64,000 nucleotides of DNA from Euryodendron excelsum (taxonomy: Eukaryota > Streptophyta > Magnoliopsida > Ericales > Pentaphylacaceae), in the NCBI GenBank assembly GCA_033060915.1, contig CM065385.1, positions 12,512,001-12,576,000 on the forward strand, given 5' to 3'. The notes beneath the pieces are model-generated. The model was not told the DNA's origin, did not search any database, and was given only the letters and a program-made list of their open reading frames with translations. The translations under genes were made by a program, and so were the position numbers. Positions 12,000 to 23,300 of the stretch are shown piece by piece. Position 1 is the stretch's first letter; every line of letters begins with the position of its first letter.

Positions 12000-12900
12000 G
12001 TTTTGGAAAGATGGAGGTTTAGGAAACTTAGACTTAGGAAAGAGAATAGACTTAGGAAAGATTTGACAGGACTTGGAAGGTTTAGGAGATTAGGAAAGAT
12101 TGGATTTAGGAAATGTTTGAATTAGGAAAAGGTCTAGTTTAGGAAAGTTTCGAATTAGGAAAGTTTCATTTTTGGAAAGTTCCGAATTAAGAAAGTTTTG
12201 AAGTAGGAAAGTTTTCAAATTAGGAAAGTGCCGTCTTAAGAAAGTTTCGATTTGGAAACTTCCATTTTAAGAAAGTTTTCAAAATAGGAAAGTTTTGGAA
12301 TTAGAAAAGTTTTGAAATTAGGAAGTTTTGAAATAGGGAAGTTTTGAAAATTGGAAAGTTTCGTTTTAAGAAAGGTTTTGAAATAGGAAAGTGTTGAATT
12401 TAGAAATGTTTTGAATTAGGAAAGTTTTGAAATTAGAAATTTTTAAAATTTGGAAAGATTCGAAAACAAGGAAGTGTTGAAAATAAGAAAGTTTTGAGTT
12501 TAGAAAGTTTTGGATTTGAAAATATTTGAATTTGAAAAGATTTGAAATTTAGAAATTTTAGGATTTAGAAGGTTTTAAAGTTTGAGTTTTAGAAAATCTT
12601 GATATTAGAAAAGGTTTGAGTTTAGGAAAAGATTGGAAAGCATAGATTTGGAGAGTTAGGATTTGGAAAGAGGTAGAATTAGGAAAGGGTTTGAATTAGG
12701 AAAGATTTGAAAGCTTAATGTTTAAGGAAAGATTTGAAAGTTTTAGGAAACTTAAGATTGGTAGAAGGTTAGGAAGGAATTGAAATAGGAAAGATTTGAA
12801 TTTTGAAATTTAAGGAAAGATTTAAAGTTTAAGTTTAGGAAGGTAGGAAATTAGGAAGGAGTTGAATTAAGAAAGATTTGGATTAGGAAGGGATTGGATT
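12000..12900 (-). repeat. GA-rich AGGAAAGTTT array in LTR E
   Basis: Dozens of degenerate units of about 17-22 bp of the form TTAGGAAAGTTTGAAA on the plus strand, which is CTTTCCTAA in LTR sense. The equivalent arrays in the other minus-strand LTRs lie near 2740-3180, 19140-19560, 47800-48310 and 57840-58320. The array falls downstream of the TATA box, in the transcribed part of the LTR. Confidence 0.8.
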
Positions 12901-14355
12901 TGGTTTCTAGAAGCAAAGGTTTGGTTTTGTTTCCAAAAACGGAGCACGGGATCTAGTTTTCTAAACGGGAAAATTAGATTTAGTTTCCTAAAAGGAAGAT
13001 AGGATTTGGCAAGGATTTGGAAAGGGAGATTCTAGAAACCGTAGATTTGAAAGTGTAGAATTTTAACGTAGAAAAGAGGTTTTGGAAATGTGTATAGCTT
13101 TGATGTGAAAACAAGAGATTTTGGAAACCTAGGTTTGGGGCAAAGTTTGAAAACTATGTTTTTGGAAAGAAAATTAGGGTTTCCTAATTGTGAGTTCTAG
13201 GGCTTGACTTGGGCTCTAAGGAAAGAGGATTTTTGGAAAGTGCGTTTTTGGAAATGAAGGTTTTCTAGAATGGAATCCTAAGGAGGAGTTTTTGGAAAGT
13301 GAACTTTGAAGTGAGCGTTTTGAAAAGGAGTTAAAAAAGGGAGTTTGGAAAAATAGACTTTTGGAGGGAATTTTTGAAAACAAATTTGGAAAGAAGAGTT
13401 TTTGAGAAGTATGTTGAAAAAGAAGATTTTTAGGAAGAGATTTTGAAGAGAGAGAGTTTTTGGAAGGTGTAAAAACATCTCACTTTCCTGAATCAATTCT
13501 AACCATAAGAGGGCTAGAACCACTTTAAGAAAGCAGTTTTGAAAACAACAAAAGTTGAAAATATGGACCATGAAAGTCACTTCAAATATAACACTTTCCT
13601 AAAGCAATCCTAGCCATGGAAAAGCTAAAATCACCCTAGGATTGTGATTTTGAAAACAAGTTTTTGAAAAGAGAATTTTGATATAATTTTGAAGACAAGT
13701 TTGAAAACGAGTTTAAAGACAACTTTGAAAACGGCTTTTGGAAGATGTAAGATCATTATATGCACAATGCAAATTTGGGGTCGTGAACATACAAGGTTAA
13801 GGCTTCACCACATAATCAGGGGGGCCGAACCCACGTGGTCTCTGATTAGACTAGAAGAAAGCCCCCGACACGGTGACTCTCCAATAGTCTAATCCTACAC
13901 ATGGATCGGGAGTCCCCTTGTTTCAAGCATGCAAAGAAAGGGGGGGAAAGAGATGGGGGATTAAAATAGAGAAAACCGAAGTGGGTTAGGAGAGAGAAGA
14001 GAGAGGGGAAAGTGCAAAAATTTAAATGGAGAACCTACCTTATATCTTGTTTATTTTGCGCGCCTTGCTTTCTTCGGTCTTTGTCTTGATCTTCGTCTTC
14101 AATCTTCAAGAGCCGCCTTCAATCGTCAAACTTCATATTGCAACTCTTCAAGTCTTCGAAGGAGGGTTGAAGGTTAGTGTATGAGTGTAAGGGGGGCGTG
14201 TATGAGTGTATAGGAGGCTAAGGTATAGTGAATGGTGGCTAGGGTTTGGAAAACCTAACAAGGCTAGGGTTTAGGAGGTACTCGATCTCTGTATATCAAA
14301 ATATAGGATTTTTAGATTGAGTTTACGGACCTCTTTCATGTTGGAAGAGGCTCTG

Positions 14356-14363
14356 TATTTATA
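14356..14363 (-). promoter_or_regulatory. TATA box of LTR E
   Basis: TATAAATA on the minus strand, about 1.41 kb from the LTR start. The same octamer stands at the equivalent place in LTRs A (21065-21072), F (49672-49679) and B (59609-59616), so it is probably the Pol II promoter separating a U3 of about 1.4-1.6 kb from R/U5. Confidence 0.75.
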
Positions 14364-14779
14364 GAGGTTGGACAACACTGACACCTGTTGCAGTGGCGCC
14401 AGGCCAAACTTAACACTGGTGCCACTAGGAGTGGTGCCAGCCATTTAGGAAATATTTAAGGTCGGCAAGCAACGTATCTTTGACTAGATTTGGGCGCCTG
14501 TACTAGTGACTACCATGCAATCTTTAGCCTGGCTTCACTAGGAGTGACTCCGGAAAGTTCGGGAAGGAGTTTGGAAGACCGGGATGACCCGGAAGGCCGG
14601 AAAAGAGCAGGAACACTTAGACTAGTGTCCCAGAGGTATTTGACTTGAAAAATGAGGATAAGATGGGTCAGAAAGGTTGACCAGGCCTTTAAGGGCAAAA
14701 CGGTCAATCGGACTAAGAAACTGCCGGGACAGACTCGGACTGTCCCAGAAGAAGACTTGGGATTTGGAAACATTATTCA

Positions 14780-15265
14780 AAATGTTCCCAAAGGTTGCTG
14801 GTTTGATTCGCAGAGCCGGTGTGGTCGGAAAAGGTAACCGGCCCACTAGGGGCAAAACGGTCATTTTGCACTGGGTTTGCTGGAATTGACTCGGAATGAT
14901 CTGAAAAGGTAAAGGGAGGTTGAGAACACTACAAAAAGCAGTCTCAGAAAGTTACCAGTTTGATACCTAGAGCCGGTGTGGTCGAAAAAGGAGACCGGCC
15001 CTCTAGGGGCAAAACGGTCATTTTGCGCGGGGTTAGCCGGAACTGACTCGGAAGGATCCATAAAGATAAGGAAAGGTTGAGAATACTATAAGAAGCATTC
15101 TCAGAAGGTTACCGGTTTGATACCCAGAGCCGGTATGGTCGAAAAAGGAGACCAGCCCATCAGGGGCAAAACGGTTATTTTGTACCAGGTTGGCCAGAAC
15201 TGACTCGGAATGATCCGGAAAGATAAGGAAAGGTTGAGAATACTACAAGAAGCATTCTCGAGAAG
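14780..15265 (-). repeat. U3 tandem repeat of LTR E, 157-bp units, three copies
   Basis: Units carry AGAGCCGGTGTGGTCG (14812, 14970, 15126) followed by GGGGCAAAACGGTCATTTTG. The inner imperfect palindrome CAAAACGGTCATTTTG begins at 14853, 15010 and 15167, exactly 157 bp apart. They lie upstream of the TATA box, where retroelement enhancers usually sit. Confidence 0.85.
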
Positions 15266-15283
15266 TTACTAAAGGGGCCCTGA

Positions 15284-15575
15284 TTGGAACTGTCTCAAGG
15301 AATAAACTGTCTCGAGAGAGGGATTGGAAAGGGGACTTACCGTCTTCGGAAAGACATGTCTGATTTGAAACCATCTCGAGGAATAAACTATCTCGAGAGA
15401 GGGATTGGAAAGGGGACTTACCGTCTTTGGAAAGACGTGCCTGAATTGGAATCGTCTCACGGAATAAACTGTCTCAAGAGAGGGATTGGAAAGGGGACCT
15501 ACCGTCTCCGAAAAGACGTGCTTGAATTGGAATAGATTTACCGTCTCGAGGAATCAACTGTCTCGAGAGAGGGGT
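15284..15575 (-). repeat. U3 tandem repeat of LTR E, 81-bp units, three and a half copies
   Basis: Units contain CTGTCTCGAGAGAGGGATTGG and GGGGACTTACCGTCT; starts near 15284, 15365, 15446 and 15530. Because 81 is a multiple of three, one plus-strand frame stays open through the array with a 27-residue periodic peptide, but nothing suggests translation. The other LTRs have only single related words here, so expansion is specific to E's subfamily. Confidence 0.8.
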
Positions 15576-15777
15576 TAGAATCAGAAAGGAAAGGACAATG
15601 ACCCTAAGGGCATTTTGGTCATTTTGCCTCTATTTGGGCCTGGCAGGCCCGCGAAATGATGGACATACGGGATTTAGACTTAGAAAGTTGGTTTCGGTTG
15701 GAATACGCCCATAATGACTTGAACACAAGTCTGGATGGAGTGTAGACTACCGAGCGGTCAAAAATGGGGTGCTTATA

Positions 15778-17966
15778 GACCATAATACAGGCTAGGCTTA
15801 GGGGTTATAAGAAACGAAGGGATATTTAGGCTCAAAGATTTTCTTTTAGTGGGTTGTTTAAACCAAAACCATTGTAGCACATGTTGGAGCATAAGATTAC
15901 CCCTACATTCCTTCCCAGCTTTTCTTTCTTGCCTTTTTTTTTTTTTTGACTACTTTGTCTTGATATTGTTCAGGCTTATTTGGACTAAGCAATTTTCTTT
16001 TATTAGAGAGGACTTTGATTTGGACCGTAACATAGGCTAGGTTAAGGGGTTTATGAATGAAAGGGTATAAAGGCTCAAACATTATCATTTGTGGGGTTTC
16101 GAAAGACCAATGATCACCTTCGGCAATTTAACTTTTGTTAATTTAACTTGCATTCATTACTTTCTTCTTTCCTTCCTACTCTTTTTGTTCTTCAAGACCA
16201 CTTTCTCCCTTCTGACTAGGATTTTTCATCAAGTATATGATCTTAAATCGACTTTTAAAGATGCCAACTTTTCATTTCTATTCTTGGATGACAATATCTT
16301 CTTTTGCAGACTAATATTTACGCATCACTTTTTTTTCCACCATATTTTTGTGGAAATCACTATTTTCATCATCGCTCATTAGTTCCTACTCATGACTTTT
16401 TCCTTAACCTAATGTGGGCAATGATCATTTGGTCGGTTTTCTTGAAAAATGAAAACCGACAAAATGAAAACCGACTCAAGTGGGCTTTGCAAAGAGATTT
16501 TTTTTATGTATGGTACCAAAATTGAGGGCCTCTCATCATTTCAAATTCAATTGCTTAGTCCATAAAGCCTTTGTACAAAACTTAGACAATATTCCTAGAG
16601 ATGGTGTGTTTCTGCCAATAAACCTTATATACTCTATCGAATCAACTACTTTGTACTTACCCCAGTGTGGGGGATGGTTATTGGTTTGGGGATATTTGAA
16701 TAGAAATCATGTATGACTCTAGTGGGCTGAGCAAAGGGTAGTGATTATTTCTTCTTGGATGGATTGAAGAATAGCTTCTCATCTTTTTGAGGACTTGGTT
16801 GTCCATCGCTTAGCCAAGATATCATTCAAGTGTCTCCTCTTCAATAAGCTCCGCACTTCTTCGTTCAGTCTGTCTCCCTCCTCTCTTTCTCGCTCTCTCT
16901 TTTTCTCTCAAAGGTTTAAACCCCCGTTGAACGAGTTGCCCATGTTATCCCATCCTTCCAGTCGAGTCATTACAAAATGAGAAAAAATCCCTAAAAGCAA
17001 TAATCATCCATAAGAGTATGAGACCAAGGGGATAAACTGAAATTACTTCATTTTCATTTCAAATTATGATCATATGGCATGCAATGTTCATTTAAATAAG
17101 ATATGTAATAATTAGAAAAATGGACAAATTTTGTAGAAATCTCCCTTTTCTTGTGTGCCTTTTGGTGAGAACCCCTAATAGGGTTTTGGGACTGCGTCAA
17201 TCTCTTTGGTGCTTTATTCACGAGGTGTATCATCAAATAACGGAGGGTGGATTAACAGATCTTTGGTGGTGTTTGACATGCATTTGGAAGTTAGGAGATT
17301 TTGTTGTAGCAATGCATGGGTCTAACCAAACTTTGCAAATGGTGAAGTCTTATTCTGCATGGATGGTAATTATTGTGGCATGACACGGAGGTAGTTGGTT
17401 AGAGGTAATGTCTTGTACATGGACGGTTAGTTCTTCTTGCTCTTTAGTGTATATTCGGTCTCCTCTAATAATTGAGCTTATCCTTGCATGAGTTTAAATT
17501 GGACGAAATGTGAAACGGGTTCCATGAGTTCAGTTATGCTCTATGACTTGGAAATAAGAAAAGAAAAACAAAACGCAATTAGCATGTGGAGTTAGAAGTT
17601 TTATGCAACGCATATCCTATAGAAGGTCCCTTCTTCTGAGGGAATCTAAGCATAATGTTGAGTTCATTTTGGAGATGGAGTTTTGCCCCTATATGCAATA
17701 CAATACCTCTTCGGCATGGGGCGATTAATGTTTCTTTGTTTGGACATCCCACCTTTAGGGACACTGAGGGATTTGGGCCCCTCTCAAGACATGGTTTTAT
17801 GCATACCATGAATATGAATAGAATGCAAACAATGATATGTCTTTGAAAATAAATATGAAAAGTTTGATTTTGAAAATTATGAAGTGGATAGAATTGGACA
17901 AATTAATCAATGACTCTAAATGGGTGTGGGTGAAGAGACATGACAACAACTTAACCCTCTAAGAGT
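15778..17966 (-). mobile_element. Internal 5' region (leader) of element A; gag missing
   Basis: The part near the PBS is leader sequence homologous to B's: compare 17595-17800 with 44885-45270, including CCCTTCTTCTGAGGGA against CCCTTCTTGTAAGGGA. Left of about 17550 the gag expected from B and C is not found, and no other protein is recognised. Pyrimidine-rich tracts (15903-15955, 16150-16210, 16850-16915) are scattered through it. Confidence 0.6.
15783..16104. repeat. Duplicated 85-bp segment, copies 244 bp apart
   Basis: 15778-15860 and 16021-16104 share GACC(G/A)TAA..ATAGGCTAGG, AAGGGGTTTATGA, GAA..AAGGG, AGGCTCAAA and a GTGGGTTGTTT-like end. Solo LTR E inserted inside the GACCR start of the first copy. 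Confidence 0.7.
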
Positions 17967-17983
17967 CCCCAGCGGAGTCACCA
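17967..17983 (-). other. Primer-binding site of element A, tRNA-Arg(ACG) type
   Basis: The plus strand reads CCCCAGCGGAGTCACCA, matching the 3' end of plant tRNA-Arg(ACG) plus CCA at 16 of 17 bases. It lies two bases inside the 5' LTR end. A tRNA-Arg primer is known for Ogre-type Tat-lineage elements. The following bases (minus strand GGACTCTTAGAGGGTTAA) are also conserved after the PBS of B and C. Confidence 0.9.
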
Positions 17984-17985
17984 AT

Positions 17986-20900
17986 TGTCGCGTCCCAATT
18001 TTTTGCACTCGAGGAAAATACACACAAGTAGGAAAAACACCGTACTCTCTCGTTAGAACTCATCCTCCTAGAAGGACGAGTGTGACTAGTTTGAATTTGA
18101 AATTGATTTGAATAAGGGCTTTTGGAAAAGGTTTGGAGTCATCACCTAACTTGATTAAGGTGAGTTAGGTCACTTAAAACTAAGTGCAATCTGAATATTA
18201 AACTTAGAGTTTTTGAAAAGGTTTTGAAAACTTCCTCGAGAGAGGGTTTTTTTTTTATTTAAGAAAATAGGCTGTTTGAAAACCTTTGGAAATATTTAAG
18301 TCCTTTCTGAAAATAACTCAATTTTGGTCTTTGAAAACAGTGATCTAGGTTCAGAAATTGGTTACCTGTAGGGAATATGTACTAAGCCATCACCCTACCC
18401 TGTGCTTGCAATATCTACATGTCTATTCATCATAGATTCACTCATTCAGAATCTTTAATTAATAAATGTCCAAAACTATCTACTTTAGAAAAGAACTATA
18501 TGATGCATTATATGTAAATGCAAGAAAAAGGTTTCAATTTTTTAAAAGACTTAATTTGATTTTAAAAATAGATTTGAAAAGATAGATTTGATTTTTGAAA
18601 GAAGGTTTTAGAAATTAGAGATTGGAAATAGACTTCAAAATTAGAAACTTGAAATAGATCATGGAATTGAAAGTTTGAAAAAGGTTATGACCGCACCCAT
18701 GAAGATTGCCTACGTATTGTTTTTTGGGAATCAGGTCAGTCGTAGCTCGTACAAGAGTCCAATTGAAAATAAACACTTTTTTGTTTTTGAAAAGTTTGAT
18801 TTAAAGAGATTTGATTAGAAAAAAAAGTTTAATTTAAAAAAGGTTTTGATTTGAACTTAGAATATAATATTTGAGATTGAACTTGGAATTGACTTTGATT
18901 TGAACTAGAACTTAAGGATTTTAGAATTGATTTGAAAAGATTAAATTTCGAAGAAGAACTTGGACTTGATTTGGAAGAGAAGGAGTTGAGTTTCGAAAAC
19001 ATGTTGAAGTTTAAAGTTCGAAAACCATCTTGGTTTTATAAAGAAGTTTTAGAAAAAAAAATTAGAGCGTCCTAACTTGGGATTAGGGTTTAACTAAAGT
19101 TTTGGTATCCTAGGGTTGGAACATGTAATTGAATTGGAAAGGATTTGATTTAGATTTGAAAAGTCTAATTTTAGAAAGTTCGATTTAGGAAAAGTTCAAA
19201 TTAGGAAATGTTCGAATTAGGAAAGTTGGACTTAAAGAAGATTTGGAAAGACATTTGATTTGATTTAGAAAACACTTGATTATTTGATTTAAGAGAGTTT
19301 AGAAAAGTTAAGGTTTAAGAAAGATTGAATTTGGAAATCTTCGAATTAGGAAAGTTTCAAAATAGGAAAGCTCCATTTTAGAAAAGTTCCCAATTAGAAA
19401 AGTGTTGATTTTAGGAAAGCTTCATTCCAAGAAAGTTTCATTTTGGGAAATTTTTGAGTTTTGGAATGTTTTGAATGTAAAAAGCTTCGAATTTGGAAAG
19501 TTTGAAATTTAGAAAGGTTGGAATTAGGAAATGTTTGAATTAAGAAAGATCTGATTCCTATTTCCTAAAGTAGAAGATTAGATTTTATTTTCAAAAATAG
19601 ATGATTTGATTTGATTTGATTTTTAAAATTGAAAGATTTGATCTAGTCTCCTAAATTCAAAGATTTGATATAGTTTCCTAATTTGAAAGAATGGATTTGA
19701 CATAGAATTGGAAATGTTTAATTTTAAAAACCTAGGATTTGGAAAGTTATGATTTAAAGTATAAAAAGAGACTTTGAAAATGTAGGATTTGATATAGAGG
19801 ATAGTTTTTAGAAACCTATGATTTGAAGCAAAACGAGGAAGTCATGTTTTTAGGAAAGAGAATTAGGGTTTCCTGACCATAAAATCCAGGGCTTGACTCG
19901 GACTCCAAGAAAAAGAGTTTTTTTGGAAAGAAGATCTTTTGAAATGAGTTTCTAGGAAAGAGACTTGAAGAGAGTTTTTAGAAAGTGAATTCTTGAAGAG
20001 AACTTTTGGAAAGGACTTTGAAAAGAGCTTTTTCGGAAATAGATTTTTGAAGGGAGCTTTTAGAAAGTATTTTGAAAAGCAATTTTGAAAGGAGTTTGAA
20101 TATGGACTTTTAAAAACCTTTTGAATATCTCACTTTCCTAAAACGATTCTCACCATGAAGAGATTAGAATCATTCTAAGTTGGTGGTTTTGAAAACAACA
20201 TAGATTTGAAATATGGACCAATATGATCACATTGAATATCACACTCTCCTAAAACAACTCTAATCATGGAATGGCTAGAATCATTTTAAGATGGTGGTTT
20301 TGGTGAAAAGCAATTTAGAGTATACACCTAAAATATGAACCTTGATAGGCAAAATGAATATAACACTTTCCTAAGGCAACCCTAACCACGGAATGACTAC
20401 AATCACTTTAAGAGTGTGATTTTAAAAACAAGATTTTGAATGTAAGTTTGAAAGAGGATTTTGATGCAAGTTTTGAAAACCACTTTTAAAACAAGTTTTG
20501 AAGCAATGTATGAATATGACATGCACAATGCAAGTAAAGTCGTGAAGATACCAAGGTTGGCTTCACCATATTATCAAGGGGGCCGAATTCACATGGTCTA
20601 AGATTGAATTAGAAGAAAGCCCCCAACATGGTGACTTTCAACAATCCTTCCTACACATGAATCAGGGAGTCCCTTATTTCAAGCATGCAAGAAAGGGGGG
20701 TAGAAGATAGGAGATTAAAATAAAAGAAAATCCAAATGGATTAGGAGGAAGAAGAGAATGGGGGAGTACATAAACATAAAGAGAGAGCCTATATTGTCTT
20801 CTTCTTGTTTTCTTGCTTTGTCTGCTTTGCTTTGCTTGATCCTTGAGAGCTTCCAAGTTGCAGCACTTTAAGTCTTCAATAGGGTCTTTGGAAGCTTGTG

Positions 20901-22706
20901 TATGAGTATATGGAGTGTGTATAGGTGTTAGGATTAAGTGTATGGTGGTTAGGGTTTGAAGAGACTAGAGAAGCTAGGGTTTGGAGAGACTTCAACCTCT
21001 GTATTTTGAAAAACAAAGTTTCTGGACTGAGTTTGCGAACCCTCTTCACACAATGGCGGCACTATATTTATAGACAAGATTAGCCTAGCCCCTGTTGTAG
21101 TGGTGCCAAGGCAATTTTTCTAGTGGCGCTAAGCCAAAAGCTTGGCACCACTACTAGTGGTGCCAGCCACTGAGGAAATCTTTTAGGTCGGCAAGAAATG
21201 TATCTTTCGACCCTTAATATACAAGACAAAAGATTTGAGCGCATGTATTAGTGACTACTATGCAATTTTTGGCTTGGCTTGACTAAGAGTGACTTCGGAA
21301 GGTTCGAGAATATTTCAGGAGGTCAAAAATGGTCCTGAAGGCTGGAAATAGGTAGAAACTCTTGAAATAGTGTCTCGAGGGTAACAGACTTGAAAAATAA
21401 GGTTGAGATTGTCAAAATAGTCGATCGAGCCCTTAGGGGCAAAACGGTCAACTAGACCGAAGAACCACCGAAATGGACTTGGAATGTCTCATAAGAGGGC
21501 TTGAAGGTTGAAACACTATTTAGAATGTTCCAGGAAATTGTTGATTTGATAACTAGAGCCGGTGTAGTTAAAAAAGGTGACTGGCCCACTGGGGGCAAAA
21601 TGGTCATTTTGCATCGAATTTGCTGGAATAAACCTGGAATGCTCCAAAAAGGTGCTAGAAGGTTTAGAATACTGTTAGAAGCATTCTTGAAATGTAACCA
21701 GTTTGATACCGAGAGCTAGTCTCGTTCTTGGAGGCACTTGGATGCTTAAGGGCAAAATAGTCATTTTGATCGGATGGTCCCAGAATTGGTTCGAAACCGA
21801 CTGGAAGGCATTTGAACATGCTGGATCATCTTTGGGACGATCTTAGAAAGGTGGACTTAGCGCTTTGAGGACTTAGATACTTTCTCAAGAAACGTGCTGA
21901 AAAAGGCCCAAGGGGCAGTTTGGTCTTTTTTTACTAGAGTGGGCTAGCAAGCACTGGTGTTGACCCAAGTTTTGAGTGTTTCCATCAATCTAGTGGTCTG
22001 TGATGAGTTGGTTTCCAAAGATATCTTGTTCTTTGGTAAACGTGTCACAGCCAAGAGGCGAGTTCGGTCCCGTGACATAGGGGTTTTGTTGGCAATTCCT
22101 TATGTCGACCTGTTTGTCCACTCTAACGGTTGTGATGTTTGCGAGTGTTTTCGTGACTTTGACAGTGCACGTTCATTTTGGAGACTGTCTGATCTCGGGA
22201 AGCTGTTATATGGACTTATCGTCTGAGGAATTAACTTTCGAATAACAGACATTCTTCATTAGTGGGGTAGTAGGTGTCGAAGGTGGACCGTTCTACCATC
22301 TCGGGACTTGGGTTCCATCCTGGTCGACAGGTTTGAAGGGACATACCATTCCGAAATGTTTTCTTGGAAAATATGCCGAACTGGATGGTTCTACCGCCTG
22401 AGGGATCAACTTTTTTCAAAGGCGTGTTGGATTTGATCTGGATTGGAATTGGATTTGAAATTGAGTTTGAGATTCAAATGGGGACTTACCATCTCTAGGA
22501 AGACATGCCAACTGGAATAGGATTGAGCAATGCCACAAGGGCATTTTGGTCATTTTGCCTTTGTTTGGCCCAACGGACCTGTGAAGCGATTGATTGAATG
22601 AATTGAGTATGGAAAATTGATTTGGACTTGAATGTGTATGTTTCAATTTGAATATGAGTCTAGACGAATCAAAGATGATCGAGCAAGTAAAAATAGGGTG
22701 CTTACA
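17986..22706 (-). mobile_element. 5' LTR of element A (4.72 kb)
   Basis: Minus-strand start TGTAAGCACCC at 22706 and end ...GCGACA at 17986, followed by the PBS. Inside are the conserved U5 block (about 18690-18720), the GA-rich array (19140-19560), a TATA box (21065-21072) and U3 palindromic motifs (CAAAATGGTCATTTTG at 21596-21611 and a decayed one at 21753-21768). It is largely collinear with 1902-6302, 46651-51110 and 57038-61281. Confidence 0.9.
21065..21072 (-). promoter_or_regulatory. TATA box of A's 5' LTR
   Basis: TATAAATA on the minus strand, about 1.63 kb from the LTR start and aligned with the boxes of LTRs E, F and B. Confidence 0.7.
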
Positions 22707-22736
22707 ATGGACCATAGGTTTTTTGATAGGTGACGT
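22707..22736 (-). pseudogene. gag: 30-bp scrap of element B gag between insertions A and C
   Basis: This short piece separates the 5' LTR start of A from the 5' LTR start of C. Read on the minus strand it continues B's gag frame from 43050 (Thr-Glu-Arg, then His-Leu-Ser-Lys-Asn-Leu-Trp-Ser). Its first minus-strand bases, ACGTC (22736-22732), are one copy of C's target duplication; the other is ACGCC at 43054-43050. It shows that A and C hit the same gene 30 bp apart. Confidence 0.7.
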
Positions 22737-22904
22737 TGTAAGCACCCCATTTTTGCCCGCTCGACAATCTTCGACCTAACTGGATCAAGTTTTCAAACAT
22801 TACAACTCATACGAGCTTGAGATGGCTCCTTCAAATTCTAATGCAATCAGACAGTCATTTTTTTTGGCTCACAAAGCCCAATTGAAACTGTAAAGACCAT
22901 CATG

Positions 22905-23300
22905 CCCCTAAGCATTCCAGGCTGCTTTTCGAGACTTGGCAGTCTGGGTAACCAACACCATCTAGGTAGTTTTTCGAGGCCGGGCGGTCTTAGGAACCAA
23001 CGCCATCCAGGTAGCTTCCTGAAATCAGGTAATCTCGGGGATCGACACCTTATCAAGTTCCAAACGGTTCACTTTTGGCGCCTGCTATCCTGCCAATGTA
23101 AAATGTCCATTATTTGGTAGTTCTCCAAGACAAGTCATTCTCGGGGACTAATACCACACTCACAGGTAGCTTGCTAAGACCAGGCATTCTCAAAAACCAA
23201 CACCACCCTACAGGTAGTTCTCTGAGATCGGGCAGTCTCAAGGACTATACTGCACAAGTAGCTTTATGAGACCGGGTAGTCTCGAAAAACCAACATCTAG
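22905..23300 (+). repeat. U3 repeat cluster with GAGACC..GGTCTC palindromes, C 5' LTR
   Basis: Seven or so units of about 45-65 bp, each with AGGTAGCTTTCTGAGACC, a GGCGGTCTC-like right arm and GGAACCAACACC. In the best copies GAGACC and GGTCTC form an inverted repeat with a short centre. The 3' LTR copy of this cluster is at 37985-38345 and is better preserved (for example near 38306-38326). Confidence 0.75.

Larger units (their letters stand above)
10996..15777 (-). mobile_element. Element E: complete solo LTR (4.78 kb) inside element A
   Basis: On the minus strand it starts TATAAGCACCCC at 15777 (TG decayed to TA) and ends ...GCGACA at 10996. No PBS or PPT flanks it. It is bordered by GACCG (10991-10995) and GACCA (15778-15782), a 5-bp target duplication with one transition. 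Joining the flanks restores a sequence like the one at 16019-16040 (TTGGACCGTAACATAGGCT), which independently confirms the insertion point. It contains a GA-rich array, TATA box, U3 repeats, the conserved U5 block (about 11767) and a PBS-like decamer (11148-11157). Confidence 0.9.
1902..22706 (-). mobile_element. Element A: minus-strand giant-LTR retrotransposon without gag or pol
   Basis: Parts in minus-strand order are the 5' LTR (22706 to 17986), the tRNA-Arg PBS (17983 to 17967), internal DNA (to 15778, then 10995 to 6303 once solo LTR E is removed), the PPT, and the 3' LTR (6302 to 1902, cut by D). With E and one target copy removed the internal part is about 6.9 kb. It holds leader sequence homologous to that of B, but the expected gag is absent and no pol is recognised, so it resembles a large retrotransposon derivative. 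It is inserted in the gag of element B; the target duplication on its far side lies outside the window. Confidence 0.75.

Noticed and set aside
14780..15265. CRISPR-like repeat-spacer array
   Set aside because: Units are near-identical over their full 157 bp with no unique spacers, and the context is a plant LTR.
15284..15535. Open frame coding for a repetitive peptide
   Set aside because: It is open only because the repeat unit is 81 bp, a multiple of three; it lies in LTR U3 and has no family similarity.
17967..17983. Part of a tRNA gene
   Set aside because: Only the last 17 bases match tRNA-Arg, directly beside an LTR end, which identifies it as a primer-binding site.
10996..22706. A complete element with two LTRs and a 2.2-kb internal part
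   Set aside because: 10996-15777 has no PPT beside it and is flanked by its own GACCR target pair; the 3' LTR with a PPT is at 1902-6302, so 10996-15777 is a separate solo LTR.
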